DNA of 58,091 nucleotides from Betaproteobacteria bacterium (GTDB lineage Bacteria; Pseudomonadota; Gammaproteobacteria; Burkholderiales; Burkholderiaceae_E), in contig VGHA01000006.1 of assembly GCA_016868375.1 (NCBI GenBank), forward strand, positions 1 through 58,091, in the 5' to 3' direction. Below are positions 28,439 through 37,617 of this stretch, one piece after another. The notes under the pieces were generated by a model. It did no database searches and was not told where the DNA came from. It saw nothing but the letters and a program-made list of their open reading frames with translations. Position numbers and translations under genes: made by a program. How positions within the stretch are numbered: the stretch's first letter is position 1; each line of letters begins with the position of its first letter.

Positions 28439-30031
28439 ATGCGTCGATTTCCCCTGCTCATCCTGACGGTGGCGGCGATGCTCGGTGGCACCGCCCCCAG
28501 GGCGGCGGCCGAGCCCGGCGTCTCCACCATGACTGCAGCTGCCGAGTCATTGCGTGAAGGTGAGCGCCTGCTTCGCGTACAGGGCCCGGCGCGTGATACG
28601 GCCGCGGCCTGTGAGCGTTTCGACGAGGCCGCACGCGAGCGTCTGCCGCAGGCCTGGTTTCGGGTCGGGCAGTGCTATGCGCAGGGTTGGGGGCGGTCGG
28701 TTGACAAGACCCAGGCGGCCGACTGGTACCGGCGGGCAGCCGAGGGCGGGCTCGCTGTGGCCCAGACTGCGTATGCGCTTGCGATGCAACGGGGTGACGG
28801 TACCGAGCGCGATCCGCGCGGGGCGGCCAGCTGGTTCGGTCGTGCTGCGTCGGCGGGCGACTCCAACGCCGCGCTGGCGCTGGCCCGCGCCTTTGAAGCG
28901 GGGCTCGGCGTTGCGCGCGATCCAATTCGGGCGGCACAGTGGATGCACTATGCGGCCGATCGGCGCAATCCGGCGGCCCAGGTGGCGCTTGCCCAGTGGT
29001 ATCTGGACGGCACGTCGGTTGAACGCTCGGCGCTCTATGCCTACGCCTGGGCGCAGATCGCATCGGACTCGGCGCTGCGGGTGGGTGATCTGGCCATTGC
29101 CGACCTCCTGTCGCAGCGTGCGGCAGCCGTGCGCCGCCAGGCAGCCGGCCAGTTGTCGGGCGATCAGTTGATCGAGGGTCAGAGGCTGGGGCGCGATTGG
29201 CGACCCCAGGCGTTGGCACTGAAGCTGCCCGGCGGTTCCGAAACCGCCCCAGGAGCCACCGCAGAGCCCGGCGCGGCAGTGCCTGGGTCGCCCGCGCCTT
29301 CGCAACGCTCACCCAGTGTCGGGGCCATTCCGGACCCACCCGTTCTGGCGAGCCCCTCGCCCCCTGCGGCGGGCTCGGGCGCACCCGCCGCACCACCCGC
29401 CGCCGCGCGGCCTCGGCCGACCACCGGGTCGGGCTTCTTTGTGAGCCGAGCGGGGCATCTGGTCACCAATGAACACGTTGTCCGGGATTGCCGTGAAATT
29501 CGACTTGGTGATGGCCAGACCGCTGAACTGATCGCGATCGACCGGCGAGCCGACCTGGCGCTCTTGAAGTCTAGCCCCGTGGACCAGGCGGCTGTACTGC
29601 GTAGCGATGCGCGGCCACGGCAGGGCGAAGACGTGGTCATTTACGGATTTCCGCTGAGGGGGGTCCTGTCCTCATCTGGACAGCTCGGCGCTGGAATGGT
29701 GACCGCGCTGACTGGCCTGCGTGACAACCCGTTGCAGATTCAGATCGATGTGCCGGTTCAGCCGGGCAACAGTGGGGGCCCGCTCATTGACGCTCACGGC
29801 GAGGTGATTGGGGTGGTGGTCTCCAAGCTCAATGCGCTGAGGATTGCGCAGGTGACGGGCGACATTCCGCAAAACGTCAATTTCGCGGTGGCCGCAGCCC
29901 CGCTCAAGGCCCTGATATCGGCTCACTCGGTTCCGCTGGTCGAGTCAGCGCGGCCAGCGATTCCACTCGCCCGCGAGGCTATCGCCGATGCAGCACGGCG
30001 ATACACGACGGCGGTGCTGTGTGCGCGATAA
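28439..30031 (+). CDS. Sel1-repeat / trypsin-like serine protease fusion
   Basis: A 530-residue exported protein with two unlike halves. After a signal peptide (MRRFPLLILTVAAMLGGTAPRAAA) come four or so Sel1-like repeats (about residues 70-210; e.g. AADWYRRAAEGGLAVAQ, AASWFGRAASAGDSNAA), then a Pro/Ala-rich linker (about 265-328), then a Deg-like trypsin domain (330-530) with catalytic triad H346 (NEHVVRD), D372 (RRADLALLK) and S445 (PGNSGGPL). No PDZ domain follows. The ATG at 28439 is chosen over 28406 because it gives a good signal peptide. It follows the BepA-like gene by 38 bp, suggesting a shared periplasmic quality-control role. Confidence 0.87.
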   Translation: MRRFPLLILTVAAMLGGTAPRAAAEPGVSTMTAAAESLREGERLLRVQGPARDTAAACERFDEAARERLPQAWFRVGQCYAQGWGRSVDKTQAADWYRRAAEGGLAVAQTAYALAMQRGDGTERDPRGAASWFGRAASAGDSNAALALARAFEAGLGVARDPIRAAQWMHYAADRRNPAAQVALAQWYLDGTSVERSALYAYAWAQIASDSALRVGDLAIADLLSQRAAAVRRQAAGQLSGDQLIEGQRLGRDWRPQALALKLPGGSETAPGATAEPGAAVPGSPAPSQRSPSVGAIPDPPVLASPSPPAAGSGAPAAPPAAARPRPTTGSGFFVSRAGHLVTNEHVVRDCREIRLGDGQTAELIAIDRRADLALLKSSPVDQAAVLRSDARPRQGEDVVIYGFPLRGVLSSSGQLGAGMVTALTGLRDNPLQIQIDVPVQPGNSGGPLIDAHGEVIGVVVSKLNALRIAQVTGDIPQNVNFAVAAAPLKALISAHSVPLVESARPAIPLAREAIADAARRYTTAVLCAR

Positions 30032-30063
30032 TTGTCGCCTCACCTCAAAAGGAATGGGTTCAC

Positions 30064-30372
30064 ATGGCCAGGATTGATGTCACCGATGCGGTTCAGTCGC
30101 TCGGTCCCGGAGAGTCGCGAGCGTACGCGGCCGGTGCAGACGAAATCGCAATTTGTCGTGGTGATAGCGGTGTGTTTGCTGTTGCTGATCTGTGCACCCA
30201 CGCACATGCCCGACTCACCGATGGTTTCGTGCTGGGCGATCTGATCGAGTGCCCGCTGCATCAGGCGCAATACCGCCTGGATACCGGCGAACTGGTCGAT
30301 GGCCCGGAATGCCCGGCGCTTCGCACCTACAAGCTCTTTGAGCAGGATGGCCGCTGGTATGTCGAGACTTGA
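30064..30372 (+). CDS. Rieske [2Fe-2S] ferredoxin-type protein (NirD-like)
   Basis: A 102-residue soluble Rieske protein. The cluster ligands are in CTHAHARLTDG and CPLHQAQYRLDTGE, the usual CxH...CxxH pair, spaced as in small Rieske ferredoxins and nitrite reductase small subunits. ATG at 30064 follows AAAAGGAA. No partner oxygenase or reductase is adjacent; the next gene is a thioesterase. Confidence 0.9.
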   Translation: MARIDVTDAVQSLGPGESRAYAAGADEIAICRGDSGVFAVADLCTHAHARLTDGFVLGDLIECPLHQAQYRLDTGELVDGPECPALRTYKLFEQDGRWYVET

Positions 30373-30395
30373 GCGCGCTCGACCAGGAACCGACA

Positions 30396-30890
30396 ATGCC
30401 CGCGGTCATCGAAACCCCTTTCGAGCCTCCCGGCGTTCGGGTCAAGCCTGAATGGATCGACTACAACGGCCACATGAACGTGGGCTATTACCACGTTGCC
30501 TTTGACGATGCGTCGTCGCCTTTTTTTCACTGGCTGGGGCTCTCGCCCGAGTACCGGTCACGCCACCAGGTGTCCACCTTCGCGCTTGAAACCCATCTGA
30601 ACTTTTTGCGTGAGGTGAAGCTGGGGGAGCCGCTACGCTTTGCAGCGCGCCTGTTATCGCATGACGCCAAGCGCATTCATTTTTTCATCGAAATGTTCCA
30701 CGCCGACGAGGGCTTCCTCGCCGCCACCTATGAGTCGCTGTCGATGCATGTCGATGTTCGTACCCGGCGTACCTCGCCGATGGCAGAGGTCCTGCAACAA
30801 CGCATGCGTGCGGTGATGACCGAGCATGCGAAGCTTCCGCGCCCCTGGCAGGTGGGTCACGTGATTGGCGCGCCGGTGCCTCGCGCGTAA
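30396..30890 (+). CDS. 4HBT-type thioesterase
   Basis: A 164-residue hot-dog thioesterase. The motif VKPEWIDYNGHMNVGYYHVAF carries the catalytic Asp/Asn and the YNGHM pattern of the 4-hydroxybenzoyl-CoA thioesterase group. The sequence resembles the thioesterase associated with carnitine dehydrogenase (betainyl-CoA thioesterase), but no carnitine genes are nearby, so the substrate is unassigned. ATG at 30396 has AGGAA upstream; a TTG at 30369 overlapping the previous stop is the alternative. Confidence 0.82.
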   Translation: MPAVIETPFEPPGVRVKPEWIDYNGHMNVGYYHVAFDDASSPFFHWLGLSPEYRSRHQVSTFALETHLNFLREVKLGEPLRFAARLLSHDAKRIHFFIEMFHADEGFLAATYESLSMHVDVRTRRTSPMAEVLQQRMRAVMTEHAKLPRPWQVGHVIGAPVPRA

Positions 30891-30923
30891 AGCGCGGTTG
30901 ACGGCGTGCGGCACGGCCAGCGC

Positions 30924-32609
30924 TTATCTGAAAAACAGCGTTGCCAGCCCCAGAAAGATCAGGAACCCCATGCTGTCGGTGCTGAAGGTAAGCAGCACCG
31001 ATGAACCGATGGCGGGATCGCGGCCGCTTCGCTCAAGCGCAAGCGGCACTGCCATCGCGATCAGTGCGCCTACGACCAGGTTGAGCGTCATCGCGAGCAG
31101 CATCAGCATGCCCAACAGCGCACCCTGCTGAGAATCGGCGTAAAGCCACCAGGCCACCAGGCCGGCAGCGCCGCCCCAAACGATGCCGTTCAGGCCAGCA
31201 ATCGCAATTTCCTTCATCAGCAACTGTCGCGCGTTGGAGCGCGTGAGCTGACCCAACGCCAGCGAGCGGATGATCAGCGTCATCGTCTGGTTGCCGGAGT
31301 TGCCTGCGATACCAGCGACGATGGGCATCAGCGCGGCAAGGGCCACCACTTTCTCGATCGTGCCCTCGAAGGCGCCAATCACACGGGAAGCGAAGAAGGC
31401 CGTGCATAAATTGACCGCCAGCCAAAGCCAGCGGTTGCGCGCAGATTGCCAGACGCTGGAAAACAGATCTTCGTCTTCGCGCAGACCGGCCTGCGCCAGC
31501 GCAACGGATTCGCCTTCCTCGCGAATCACGTCCACCGCCTCGGCAACCGTGACGCGTCCGACCAGCCGGTTGTGCGGGTCGACAACCGGCGCCGACACCA
31601 GGTCGTAACGTTCGAACGCGAGCGCCGCTTCGGTGGCGTCGTCGTAGGGTGCGAGCGCGAGCACGTCGCGCCGCATGACATCAGCGACCAGCACTTCGGG
31701 CTGATTGATCAGTACCCGGTCGAGCGGCAGGCTGCCCTCGAGCTGGTCATGCGCGTCGACCACGAAGATCTGATCAGTATGGTCTGGCAGTTCATCGAAG
31801 GTTCGCAGATAACGCAGCACCACCTCGAGCGAGAAATCGGCGCGCACCGAAATCGTCGCGAAATCCATTAATGAGCCCACCGAGCCTTCCGGGTACGACA
31901 TCGAGGCGCGCAACTGCTCGCGCTCCTCCTGACTCAGACCCTGCCGGACGGCCTCGACGACGTCGGACGGCAGATCGGGCGCGAGCTCCGCGATCTCGTC
32001 GGTATCCAGCGTCTCGACCGCCTCGACCAGCTCCTCGGTATCCATCGAGCGGATCAGCGACTCGCGAACCGCATCAGAGACCTCGAGCAGAATTTCGCCG
32101 TCGCGCTCTGCCTTGACCAGGTCCCAGACCGTGATCCGGTCGGTCTGCGGCAGCGCTTCCAGGATGTAAGCGACGTCTGCCGGGTGGAGTCGCTCGAGCC
32201 GCAGCCGCAGCTCATTGAAGTGCTGACGCTCGACCAGCTGCTCGACCAGATGGTGTCGCTCTGGGTCTTCGCCGTGCTGTTGCCGGTGCGCGAGTTCGAG
32301 CACTACCTGATGGCGCCGCAGAAGCTCCTGCACCTCGTTGAGCGCCCGCGAGGCCTCTTCCGGGTCGCGCTGCTGGTCGTCCTCGGGGGGCTCAGAAGGG
32401 AGGGCAGGTTGCGCCGTGGCCGTGGAAGGCTCGGAGCCTCTCAGGGTCTGGCTGACCGACGGGGCCTCGGGCGTCTGGCCAGATGCGCTCGATGACGACA
32501 TGCCTTGCGGCTCGATCGCATCGAGCTCAAGCGATGCCTGCCGCCCGGCCTGCGAGACCGAGGCAGAGGATGGCTGAGCCGGTTGATCGGAGTCTGGGCG
32601 CGTGGTCAT
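30924..32609 (-). CDS. mgtE: Magnesium transporter MgtE
   Basis: A 561-residue Mg2+ channel. A long low-complexity N-terminal extension (about residues 1-85, Ser/Pro/Gln/Glu-rich) precedes the MgtE N domain (about 110-230), a CBS pair (about 255-375, with VADVMRRDVLALAP and VGRVTVAEAVDVI), and five transmembrane helices with the pore motifs PIVAGIAGNSGNQTMTLIIRSLALG and STDSMGFLIFLGLATLF. The 85-residue extension is longer than in most relatives. Upstream (32610-32746) is 137 bp with no feature I can name. Confidence 0.95.
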   Translation of the reverse strand: MTTRPDSDQPAQPSSASVSQAGRQASLELDAIEPQGMSSSSASGQTPEAPSVSQTLRGSEPSTATAQPALPSEPPEDDQQRDPEEASRALNEVQELLRRHQVVLELAHRQQHGEDPERHHLVEQLVERQHFNELRLRLERLHPADVAYILEALPQTDRITVWDLVKAERDGEILLEVSDAVRESLIRSMDTEELVEAVETLDTDEIAELAPDLPSDVVEAVRQGLSQEEREQLRASMSYPEGSVGSLMDFATISVRADFSLEVVLRYLRTFDELPDHTDQIFVVDAHDQLEGSLPLDRVLINQPEVLVADVMRRDVLALAPYDDATEAALAFERYDLVSAPVVDPHNRLVGRVTVAEAVDVIREEGESVALAQAGLREDEDLFSSVWQSARNRWLWLAVNLCTAFFASRVIGAFEGTIEKVVALAALMPIVAGIAGNSGNQTMTLIIRSLALGQLTRSNARQLLMKEIAIAGLNGIVWGGAAGLVAWWLYADSQQGALLGMLMLLAMTLNLVVGALIAMAVPLALERSGRDPAIGSSVLLTFSTDSMGFLIFLGLATLFFR

Positions 32610-32746
32610 CGGCGCGAACGCGGCGGGGCAGGATCGAGGAACCGAATCGTCTCACAGAGCACGGCCGCAGCGAGCGTCGCCGGGCAGATTCGGCGGATCC
32701 GCAACACCTGCGTTGCAGCGCTTCTGATGAGGTCGCCCAGTGCGGG

Positions 32747-34762
32747 CTAGCGCACCTCTGGCTGAGGCACGGTATCGGTTTTGGCAGGCGCCTGAGCCAG
32801 CTCGCCCGCGGGCGCTGGAGCGCTGTCGTCTGGCTCATCAGGCTCGATCGCCGTGTCATCCGGTTCAGTTGCCGCGGAGATTTCAACGAAGCGCGCCTGC
32901 ACCGACAGGTCAACCTCATCGTGCTCGCTCAGATCGACGACGATTCGCCGGCCGGCTGCGAGCGCTGGCATGCCTGGCAACCGAAAATAGAACGGCGCGC
33001 GGGCGAGCCGGACCACGTCTTCCCGAACCACCACCGCTTCGGCCCGTCCGAAACCCTGTTGTGTCATCCAGCGCAGGCACCAGAGGCGCTCCATGCGCTG
33101 CTGGAAATCCTGATACGCGCCATGGCGCGCATCGAACGCCGAGATGATTGAAAAGAGCGCGGCATCCTTGGCGCCAAGCGGCGGACGCTCGTTTTTCAGC
33201 AGCGCGATCAGTTGGCGCTGATTCACCAGATCCACATAGCGTCTGAGCGGTGAGGTGGCCCAGATGTACTGCTCGACGCCCAAGCCCTCGTGCGGCAGCG
33301 GCTGGGTGCTCATGCGAACCCGCCCCGCCTGTTGCGAGCGATAGATGCCGGGGACCGAATGCTCGGCGAGCAGGCCGCCCCACTGGCTGTTGGCCAGAAT
33401 CATCATTTCCGCGACGATCCGGTCCAGCGGTGCGTCGCGCAGCCGCGGCTCGATTCGCACGCGCTCGCCCTCGGGGCCGCGGTCGATTCGAAAGCTGAAG
33501 TCAGCCCGAAAGCGCGGCTCGGGCTTGCCGCGGACGCGTTCGCGCCGGGCCACCGAGGCAAGCGTGACGCGCCACAGGACCGTGAGGGCTTGGCCAAACG
33601 GCAGCTGCGATTCGGCGTGCGGATCATCCAGGGCAGCCTCGGTGATCTGGGCGGAAACCTGTTCATGGCGCAGATTGGCCACGATAGGCACACGCTCGAC
33701 GGTGGAGTGTGTTGACTCAATGGACCAGCCCTCGGCGTCAATATCCAGGTAGAGCGAGAGCGCCGCCACCTCACGACCCGCATCGAGCGAATACTGCCCG
33801 ACGATGGGGTCGGGCAGCATGGTGATCTTGTCGCCTGGCATGTACACCGATGACATCCGGTCACGGGCCAGCAGGTCGATCGGCGAATCGTGCGTGAGCG
33901 CGAGCGCCGGCGCGGCGATATGAATGCCGATCCGCCAGCGGCCGCCCTCAAGCGCGGTCACCGAAAGCGCATCATCGATTTCAGTGGTCGATTCATCATC
34001 GATTGAAAACGCCTGAACTTGCGCGCGGGCAAGCTCCGGGTGGGTTTCCGTGAGCGCATCAGCCGGATGGCCACGCGTATCGAATCCGGTGCCCGCGGGA
34101 AAATGCTCAGCGGCAAAGCAGCCGAAGTGCAGCGCATGCGCCGATTCGAAAGCGCCAATAGTGAGCAGCAGCCGCTCGGGCGTCAGGTGGCCGCGGCGAA
34201 GCGCGGCATCGAAGGCCCGCCACTCGATGCTCGTCTTGTCGGGCCGCACCAGCAGGCTGGCCGGCCGTGCTGCGATCTCGGCGGGTAGCTCGCCCGCGCA
34301 GATTCGCTCCGCGATCGCATCGATTTTTGCCTCGATCTCGCGACGGCGGGCGAGCGACGCGAGCGCGGTCCGTACGGTGTCTTCGGGCGCCGCCCGGTAA
34401 CGACCGCGACCCTTGCGCTGAAAATGAATCGGCGAGCCGTGAAGACGCAACAATAGCGCTGTGAACTGCACCGCGCCGGGCGCGCCACCAAAGTAGTCGG
34501 CGGCCAGTTGCTCGACGCCGAATTCGTCTGGCGGGGCACACTCCCACAGAAAATCAATATCGAGCTCGGTAGCGAGCTGCTGGGCAGCCGGGATCAGCGC
34601 ACCGACGGCCGGCGCATCAAAGCGCAGCATCACGTGGGCCGCCTTGATCTTGACGCGTCGGCCGCTGGCGAGCTCAACCTGCAGGCTTGCGCCCGCCTCG
34701 CTCAGAACCGTTGCGGCCTTGAAGTCGCCCGCTTCTTCAAACAGAACCTGTGTTGCAGCCAA
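32747..34762 (-). CDS. RNase II/RNB-family exoribonuclease
   Basis: A 671-residue 3'-5' exoribonuclease. The RNB catalytic motif FSIDDESTTEIDDALSV has the conserved aspartates, and YIWATSPLRRYVDLVNQRQL is the second signature. The N-terminal region is the betaproteobacterial type, not a standard RNase R with two cold-shock domains; the acidic Pro-rich tail after about residue 635 is likely disordered. Start choice: the frame opens with a GTG at 34771 directly abutting GGAGG, but a TTG at 34762 is 8 nt after that GGAGG and is better placed. Which RNase II-class name applies is uncertain. Confidence 0.88.
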   Translation of the reverse strand: MAATQVLFEEAGDFKAATVLSEAGASLQVELASGRRVKIKAAHVMLRFDAPAVGALIPAAQQLATELDIDFLWECAPPDEFGVEQLAADYFGGAPGAVQFTALLLRLHGSPIHFQRKGRGRYRAAPEDTVRTALASLARRREIEAKIDAIAERICAGELPAEIAARPASLLVRPDKTSIEWRAFDAALRRGHLTPERLLLTIGAFESAHALHFGCFAAEHFPAGTGFDTRGHPADALTETHPELARAQVQAFSIDDESTTEIDDALSVTALEGGRWRIGIHIAAPALALTHDSPIDLLARDRMSSVYMPGDKITMLPDPIVGQYSLDAGREVAALSLYLDIDAEGWSIESTHSTVERVPIVANLRHEQVSAQITEAALDDPHAESQLPFGQALTVLWRVTLASVARRERVRGKPEPRFRADFSFRIDRGPEGERVRIEPRLRDAPLDRIVAEMMILANSQWGGLLAEHSVPGIYRSQQAGRVRMSTQPLPHEGLGVEQYIWATSPLRRYVDLVNQRQLIALLKNERPPLGAKDAALFSIISAFDARHGAYQDFQQRMERLWCLRWMTQQGFGRAEAVVVREDVVRLARAPFYFRLPGMPALAAGRRIVVDLSEHDEVDLSVQARFVEISAATEPDDTAIEPDEPDDSAPAPAGELAQAPAKTDTVPQPEVR

Positions 34763-34837
34763 CGCCTGCACCTCCGGGGGGATCCTGCGGTCTGCGGTGC
34801 GCGAAGTGGCGGACCGCTGCGGGCCAGGGGCCCGCGC

Positions 34838-35578
34838 TTACATCATGATGCCGCCGGATACCTCGATTGTGGTGCCGTTGATGTAGCTTGCTTCATCCGA
34901 GGCAAGGAACGCGTACACGCGGGCAATTTCCTCGGGACGCCCCAATCGCCCCATGGGCACTTTGTCGACCATTTTCTGCATCACGGCAGGCGGAATGGTG
35001 TCCAGAATGGGTGTGGCGACAAATCCCGGGCAAACGGCGACGGTTCGAATGCCTTTGGGCCCGAGCTCGCGCCCCCAGGTTTTGGCAAAGCCGATCACGC
35101 CCGCCTTGGTGGCGGCGTAGTTGGTCTGGCCAAAGTTGCCATACAGGCCCACCACCGATGAGGCAATGAGAATCACGCCGCTTTCCTGCTCGAGCATCGT
35201 GGGAACGACCGCCTGCGAACAGTGAAAAACGCCCTTCAGATTGACCGAGATCACAGTGTCGAACTGCTGCTCGGTCATCTTCACCAGCCTCGCATCCTTG
35301 GTGATGCCGGCATTGTTCACCAGGCAGTCGATTCGGCCGAAACGTGCCAGCGTTGCCGCCACCATCGCATCCACACTTTCGCGGTCCGTCACATCCACCC
35401 GCAGTCCAAGCGTGTCGCCGCCGATCTGAGCCACCGCCGCGCGAGCGGTCTCGGTACGGTCGGCATCAATGTCGGCGAGCACCACCCGGGCGCCCTCGGC
35501 GGCAAACACCTTCGCCGTTGCAAGGCCAATCCCGCTGGCCGCACCAGTGATGATGGCTACCTTGTCTTTCAGCTTCAT
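34838..35578 (-). CDS. SDR reductase, FabG/PhaB-like
   Basis: A 246-residue short-chain dehydrogenase. It has the cofactor motif [14 protein letters not shown] at about residue 90, the catalytic Ser in [10 protein letters not shown] and YAATKAG, and the end [12 protein letters not shown]. This is the pattern of 3-oxoacyl-ACP or acetoacetyl-CoA reductases. The [10 protein letters not shown] motif fits too. Its start overlaps the yqiA stop by 4 nt, so it may be co-transcribed with mpl-yqiA. No polyhydroxybutyrate or fatty-acid genes are adjacent, so the exact substrate is open. Confidence 0.88.
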   Translation of the reverse strand: MKLKDKVAIITGAASGIGLATAKVFAAEGARVVLADIDADRTETARAAVAQIGGDTLGLRVDVTDRESVDAMVAATLARFGRIDCLVNNAGITKDARLVKMTEQQFDTVISVNLKGVFHCSQAVVPTMLEQESGVILIASSVVGLYGNFGQTNYAATKAGVIGFAKTWGRELGPKGIRTVAVCPGFVATPILDTIPPAVMQKMVDKVPMGRLGRPEEIARVYAFLASDEASYINGTTIEVSGGIMM

Positions 35579-36213
35579 GGATATGGGTCTCCGGTCGGTC
35601 GATCAGGATTGAACGATGCGGGCGCCAGCCCGATGCCTGCGAAGGACAGCACCCGATGGATATGGCGATCAAAGTCTGACAGCGCATGATCGCTGCCTTC
35701 GATGATCAGGGTTTGCGCCCCAGCCCAGGCCTGCACCATCTCGCGCCAATCCAGTAACTCGTCCCCGGTGGCCGCGATCAACAGGCATCGATCGGGTCGA
35801 CTGACCTGTGGCACCTCGAACGCACTCAGCTCCTGCAGATGATCAGCGAGAAACTCGAATGGCTGGTCGCTATGAAACAAGGTTCCCCGACCCAGGTGTC
35901 GGGCGAGAGATTCGGCCGGGCGCACCGACGGATTGAGCAGCACCGTGCGCGAGCCACACTGCTCGGCAAGGTATCGGGCGTAGTAGCCGCCCAGCGAACT
36001 GCCAACCACCACGTCGTGTTCGTTGGGCTGCACCTGCTCCAGAATCAGTCGCATGGCGGCAGCGGGCGATGCCGGCAAAGCCGGGCAGATGAAGTCGGCG
36101 GCACGCCGGGCCTGCGCCATGGCGTGCGCGAGTCGCTGGGCCTTGAACGATTGCGGCGATGACCGAAAGCCATGCAGATAAATCAGTCGCTGACAGGGTG
36201 TCCCGGCCGTCAT
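35575..36213 (-). CDS. YqiA/YcfP-type alpha/beta hydrolase
   Basis: A 212-residue esterase-like protein. The N-terminal [17 protein letters not shown], nucleophile elbow [14 protein letters not shown] and late [12 protein letters not shown] show the alpha/beta hydrolase triad of the UPF0227/YqiA group. ATG at 36213 overlaps the mpl stop (ATGA). It is a usual partner of mpl in Burkholderiales. Substrate not known. Confidence 0.88.
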   Translation of the reverse strand: MTAGTPCQRLIYLHGFRSSPQSFKAQRLAHAMAQARRAADFICPALPASPAAAMRLILEQVQPNEHDVVVGSSLGGYYARYLAEQCGSRTVLLNPSVRPAESLARHLGRGTLFHSDQPFEFLADHLQELSAFEVPQVSRPDRCLLIAATGDELLDWREMVQAWAGAQTLIIEGSDHALSDFDRHIHRVLSFAGIGLAPASFNPDRPTGDPYP

Positions 36214-37580
36214 CGCAGGGTTCCGAGTGCTGCGAGCAAACGCTGATGAATGCCGCCGAATCCGCCATTGCTCATGACCAGAACGCGATCACCGGCGCGC
36301 GCGTCGGCTGCGATGCGCCCGACCAACTGGTCGAGATCAGACTCGACGCAGGCCCGCTCGCCCAGCGCGACAAGGTTTTCGCTTGGATTCCAGGACAACC
36401 CGCCGCGATAACAGTAGATGAGGTCGGCGCCTCGCAGGCTGTCGGCAAGCTGCGCGCGCATCGTACCCAGCTTCATAGTGTTTGAGCGCGGCTCGAATAC
36501 AGCCAGAATTCTTCGATCAGGGCCAAGCTGCTCGCGTAATGCGGCGATGGTTTCTGCAATCGCGGTTGGGTGGTGCGCGAAATCATCGATCACGGTAACA
36601 CCGCGCTGCTCGCCGCGAGTCTGCATCCGGCGCCTGACGCCGCCGAATCGGGCGAGCGCGGCGGCAGACTCTGAGGGCGCCACGCCCACGGCATTGGCGG
36701 CAGCGATCGCGGCCAGCGCATTGGCGCGGTTATGGGCGCCTGGCTGGTACAGATGCGCCTCTGCCACGCTCTCCTGCCCAAGCAGAATTGAAAAACGCAT
36801 GGCCGAGCCCGAGTCGTCGGGTGTTGCCTTGCCAAGACGCCATCCGGCATCCGTCAGGAAATGTTGGACTTCGCTCCAGCAACCACGCTCAAGTACCCGC
36901 GAAAGCGCGGGCGAGCAGCCGTTGACGATCAGTCGGCCGGTACCCGGCACAGTACGGACCAGATGGTGAAATTGGGTTTCGATTGCCGCAAGATCGGAAA
37001 AGATATCGGCGTGATCGAACTCCAGATTATTTAAGACCAGTGTGCGCGGCCGATAGTGGATGAACTTCGAGCGTTTATCGAAAAACGCGGTGTCGTACTC
37101 GTCGGCTTCGATCACGAAAGGCTCACCGATTCCGAGCCGGGCCGAGCGATCAAAATCAATCGGCGCACCACCAATGAGAAAACCTGGCGCGCGGCCGGCG
37201 CACTCGAGAATCCACGCCAGCATCGCGGTTGTCGTGGTCTTGCCATGCGTGCCGGCCACCGCAAGCACGTGGCGGCCATGCAGCACCTGCTCGGAAAGCC
37301 ACTGCGGACCCGACTGGATGCGAGCGCCTGAATCGAGAATCGCTTCCAACAGCGGATTGCCGCGGCTGATCGCGTTGCCGACCACCCACAGATCGGGCCA
37401 CAGTCGCATCTGATCGGCGCCATAGCCTTCGATCAGATCGATACCGAGCGCGCGAAGCTGGTCGCTCATCGGCGGATAAACACCCGCGTCGCAGCCGGTG
37501 ACCCGGTGGCCCGCTTCCCGGGCGATTGCGGCGATCCCGCCCATGAAGGTGCCGCAGATCCCGAGAATGTGAATGTGCAT
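36210..37580 (-). CDS. mpl: UDP-N-acetylmuramate:L-alanyl-gamma-D-glutamyl-meso-diaminopimelate ligase
   Basis: Mpl reattaches recycled murein tripeptide to UDP-MurNAc. The 456-residue protein has the Mur-ligase blocks: MHIHILGICGTFMGGIA at the N-terminus, P-loop AVAGTHGKTTTTAMLAW, FVIEADEYDTAFFDKRSKF (specific to Mpl) and DDFAHHPTAIAET. The reading frame is open 13 codons upstream of ATG 37580, but MHIHILGICGT is the conserved start. AmpD, which releases the tripeptide from anhydromuropeptides, is encoded at 50048-50638, so the recycling pathway is represented twice in the window. Confidence 0.96.
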   Translation of the reverse strand: MHIHILGICGTFMGGIAAIAREAGHRVTGCDAGVYPPMSDQLRALGIDLIEGYGADQMRLWPDLWVVGNAISRGNPLLEAILDSGARIQSGPQWLSEQVLHGRHVLAVAGTHGKTTTTAMLAWILECAGRAPGFLIGGAPIDFDRSARLGIGEPFVIEADEYDTAFFDKRSKFIHYRPRTLVLNNLEFDHADIFSDLAAIETQFHHLVRTVPGTGRLIVNGCSPALSRVLERGCWSEVQHFLTDAGWRLGKATPDDSGSAMRFSILLGQESVAEAHLYQPGAHNRANALAAIAAANAVGVAPSESAAALARFGGVRRRMQTRGEQRGVTVIDDFAHHPTAIAETIAALREQLGPDRRILAVFEPRSNTMKLGTMRAQLADSLRGADLIYCYRGGLSWNPSENLVALGERACVESDLDQLVGRIAADARAGDRVLVMSNGGFGGIHQRLLAALGTLR

Positions 37581-37586
37581 CGGAGC

Positions 37587-37612
37587 GATAATTGCAGGAA
37601 CACGCGATTCTA
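37587..37612. promoter_or_regulatory. overlapping divergent -10 elements between mpl and the next gene
   Basis: The 37-bp gap between the two start codons holds GATAAT (37587-37592) reading rightward and TAGAAT (37607-37612, minus strand) reading leftward toward mpl. Both match the sigma-70 -10 at five of six bases, but neither has a good -35. Confidence 0.35.
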
Positions 37613-37617
37613 ATGCC

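Noticed and set aside
32610-32746. Magnesium riboswitch before mgtE
   Set aside because: The 137-bp leader shows no M-box-like conserved blocks, and such riboswitches ahead of mgtE are mainly a Gram-positive feature.
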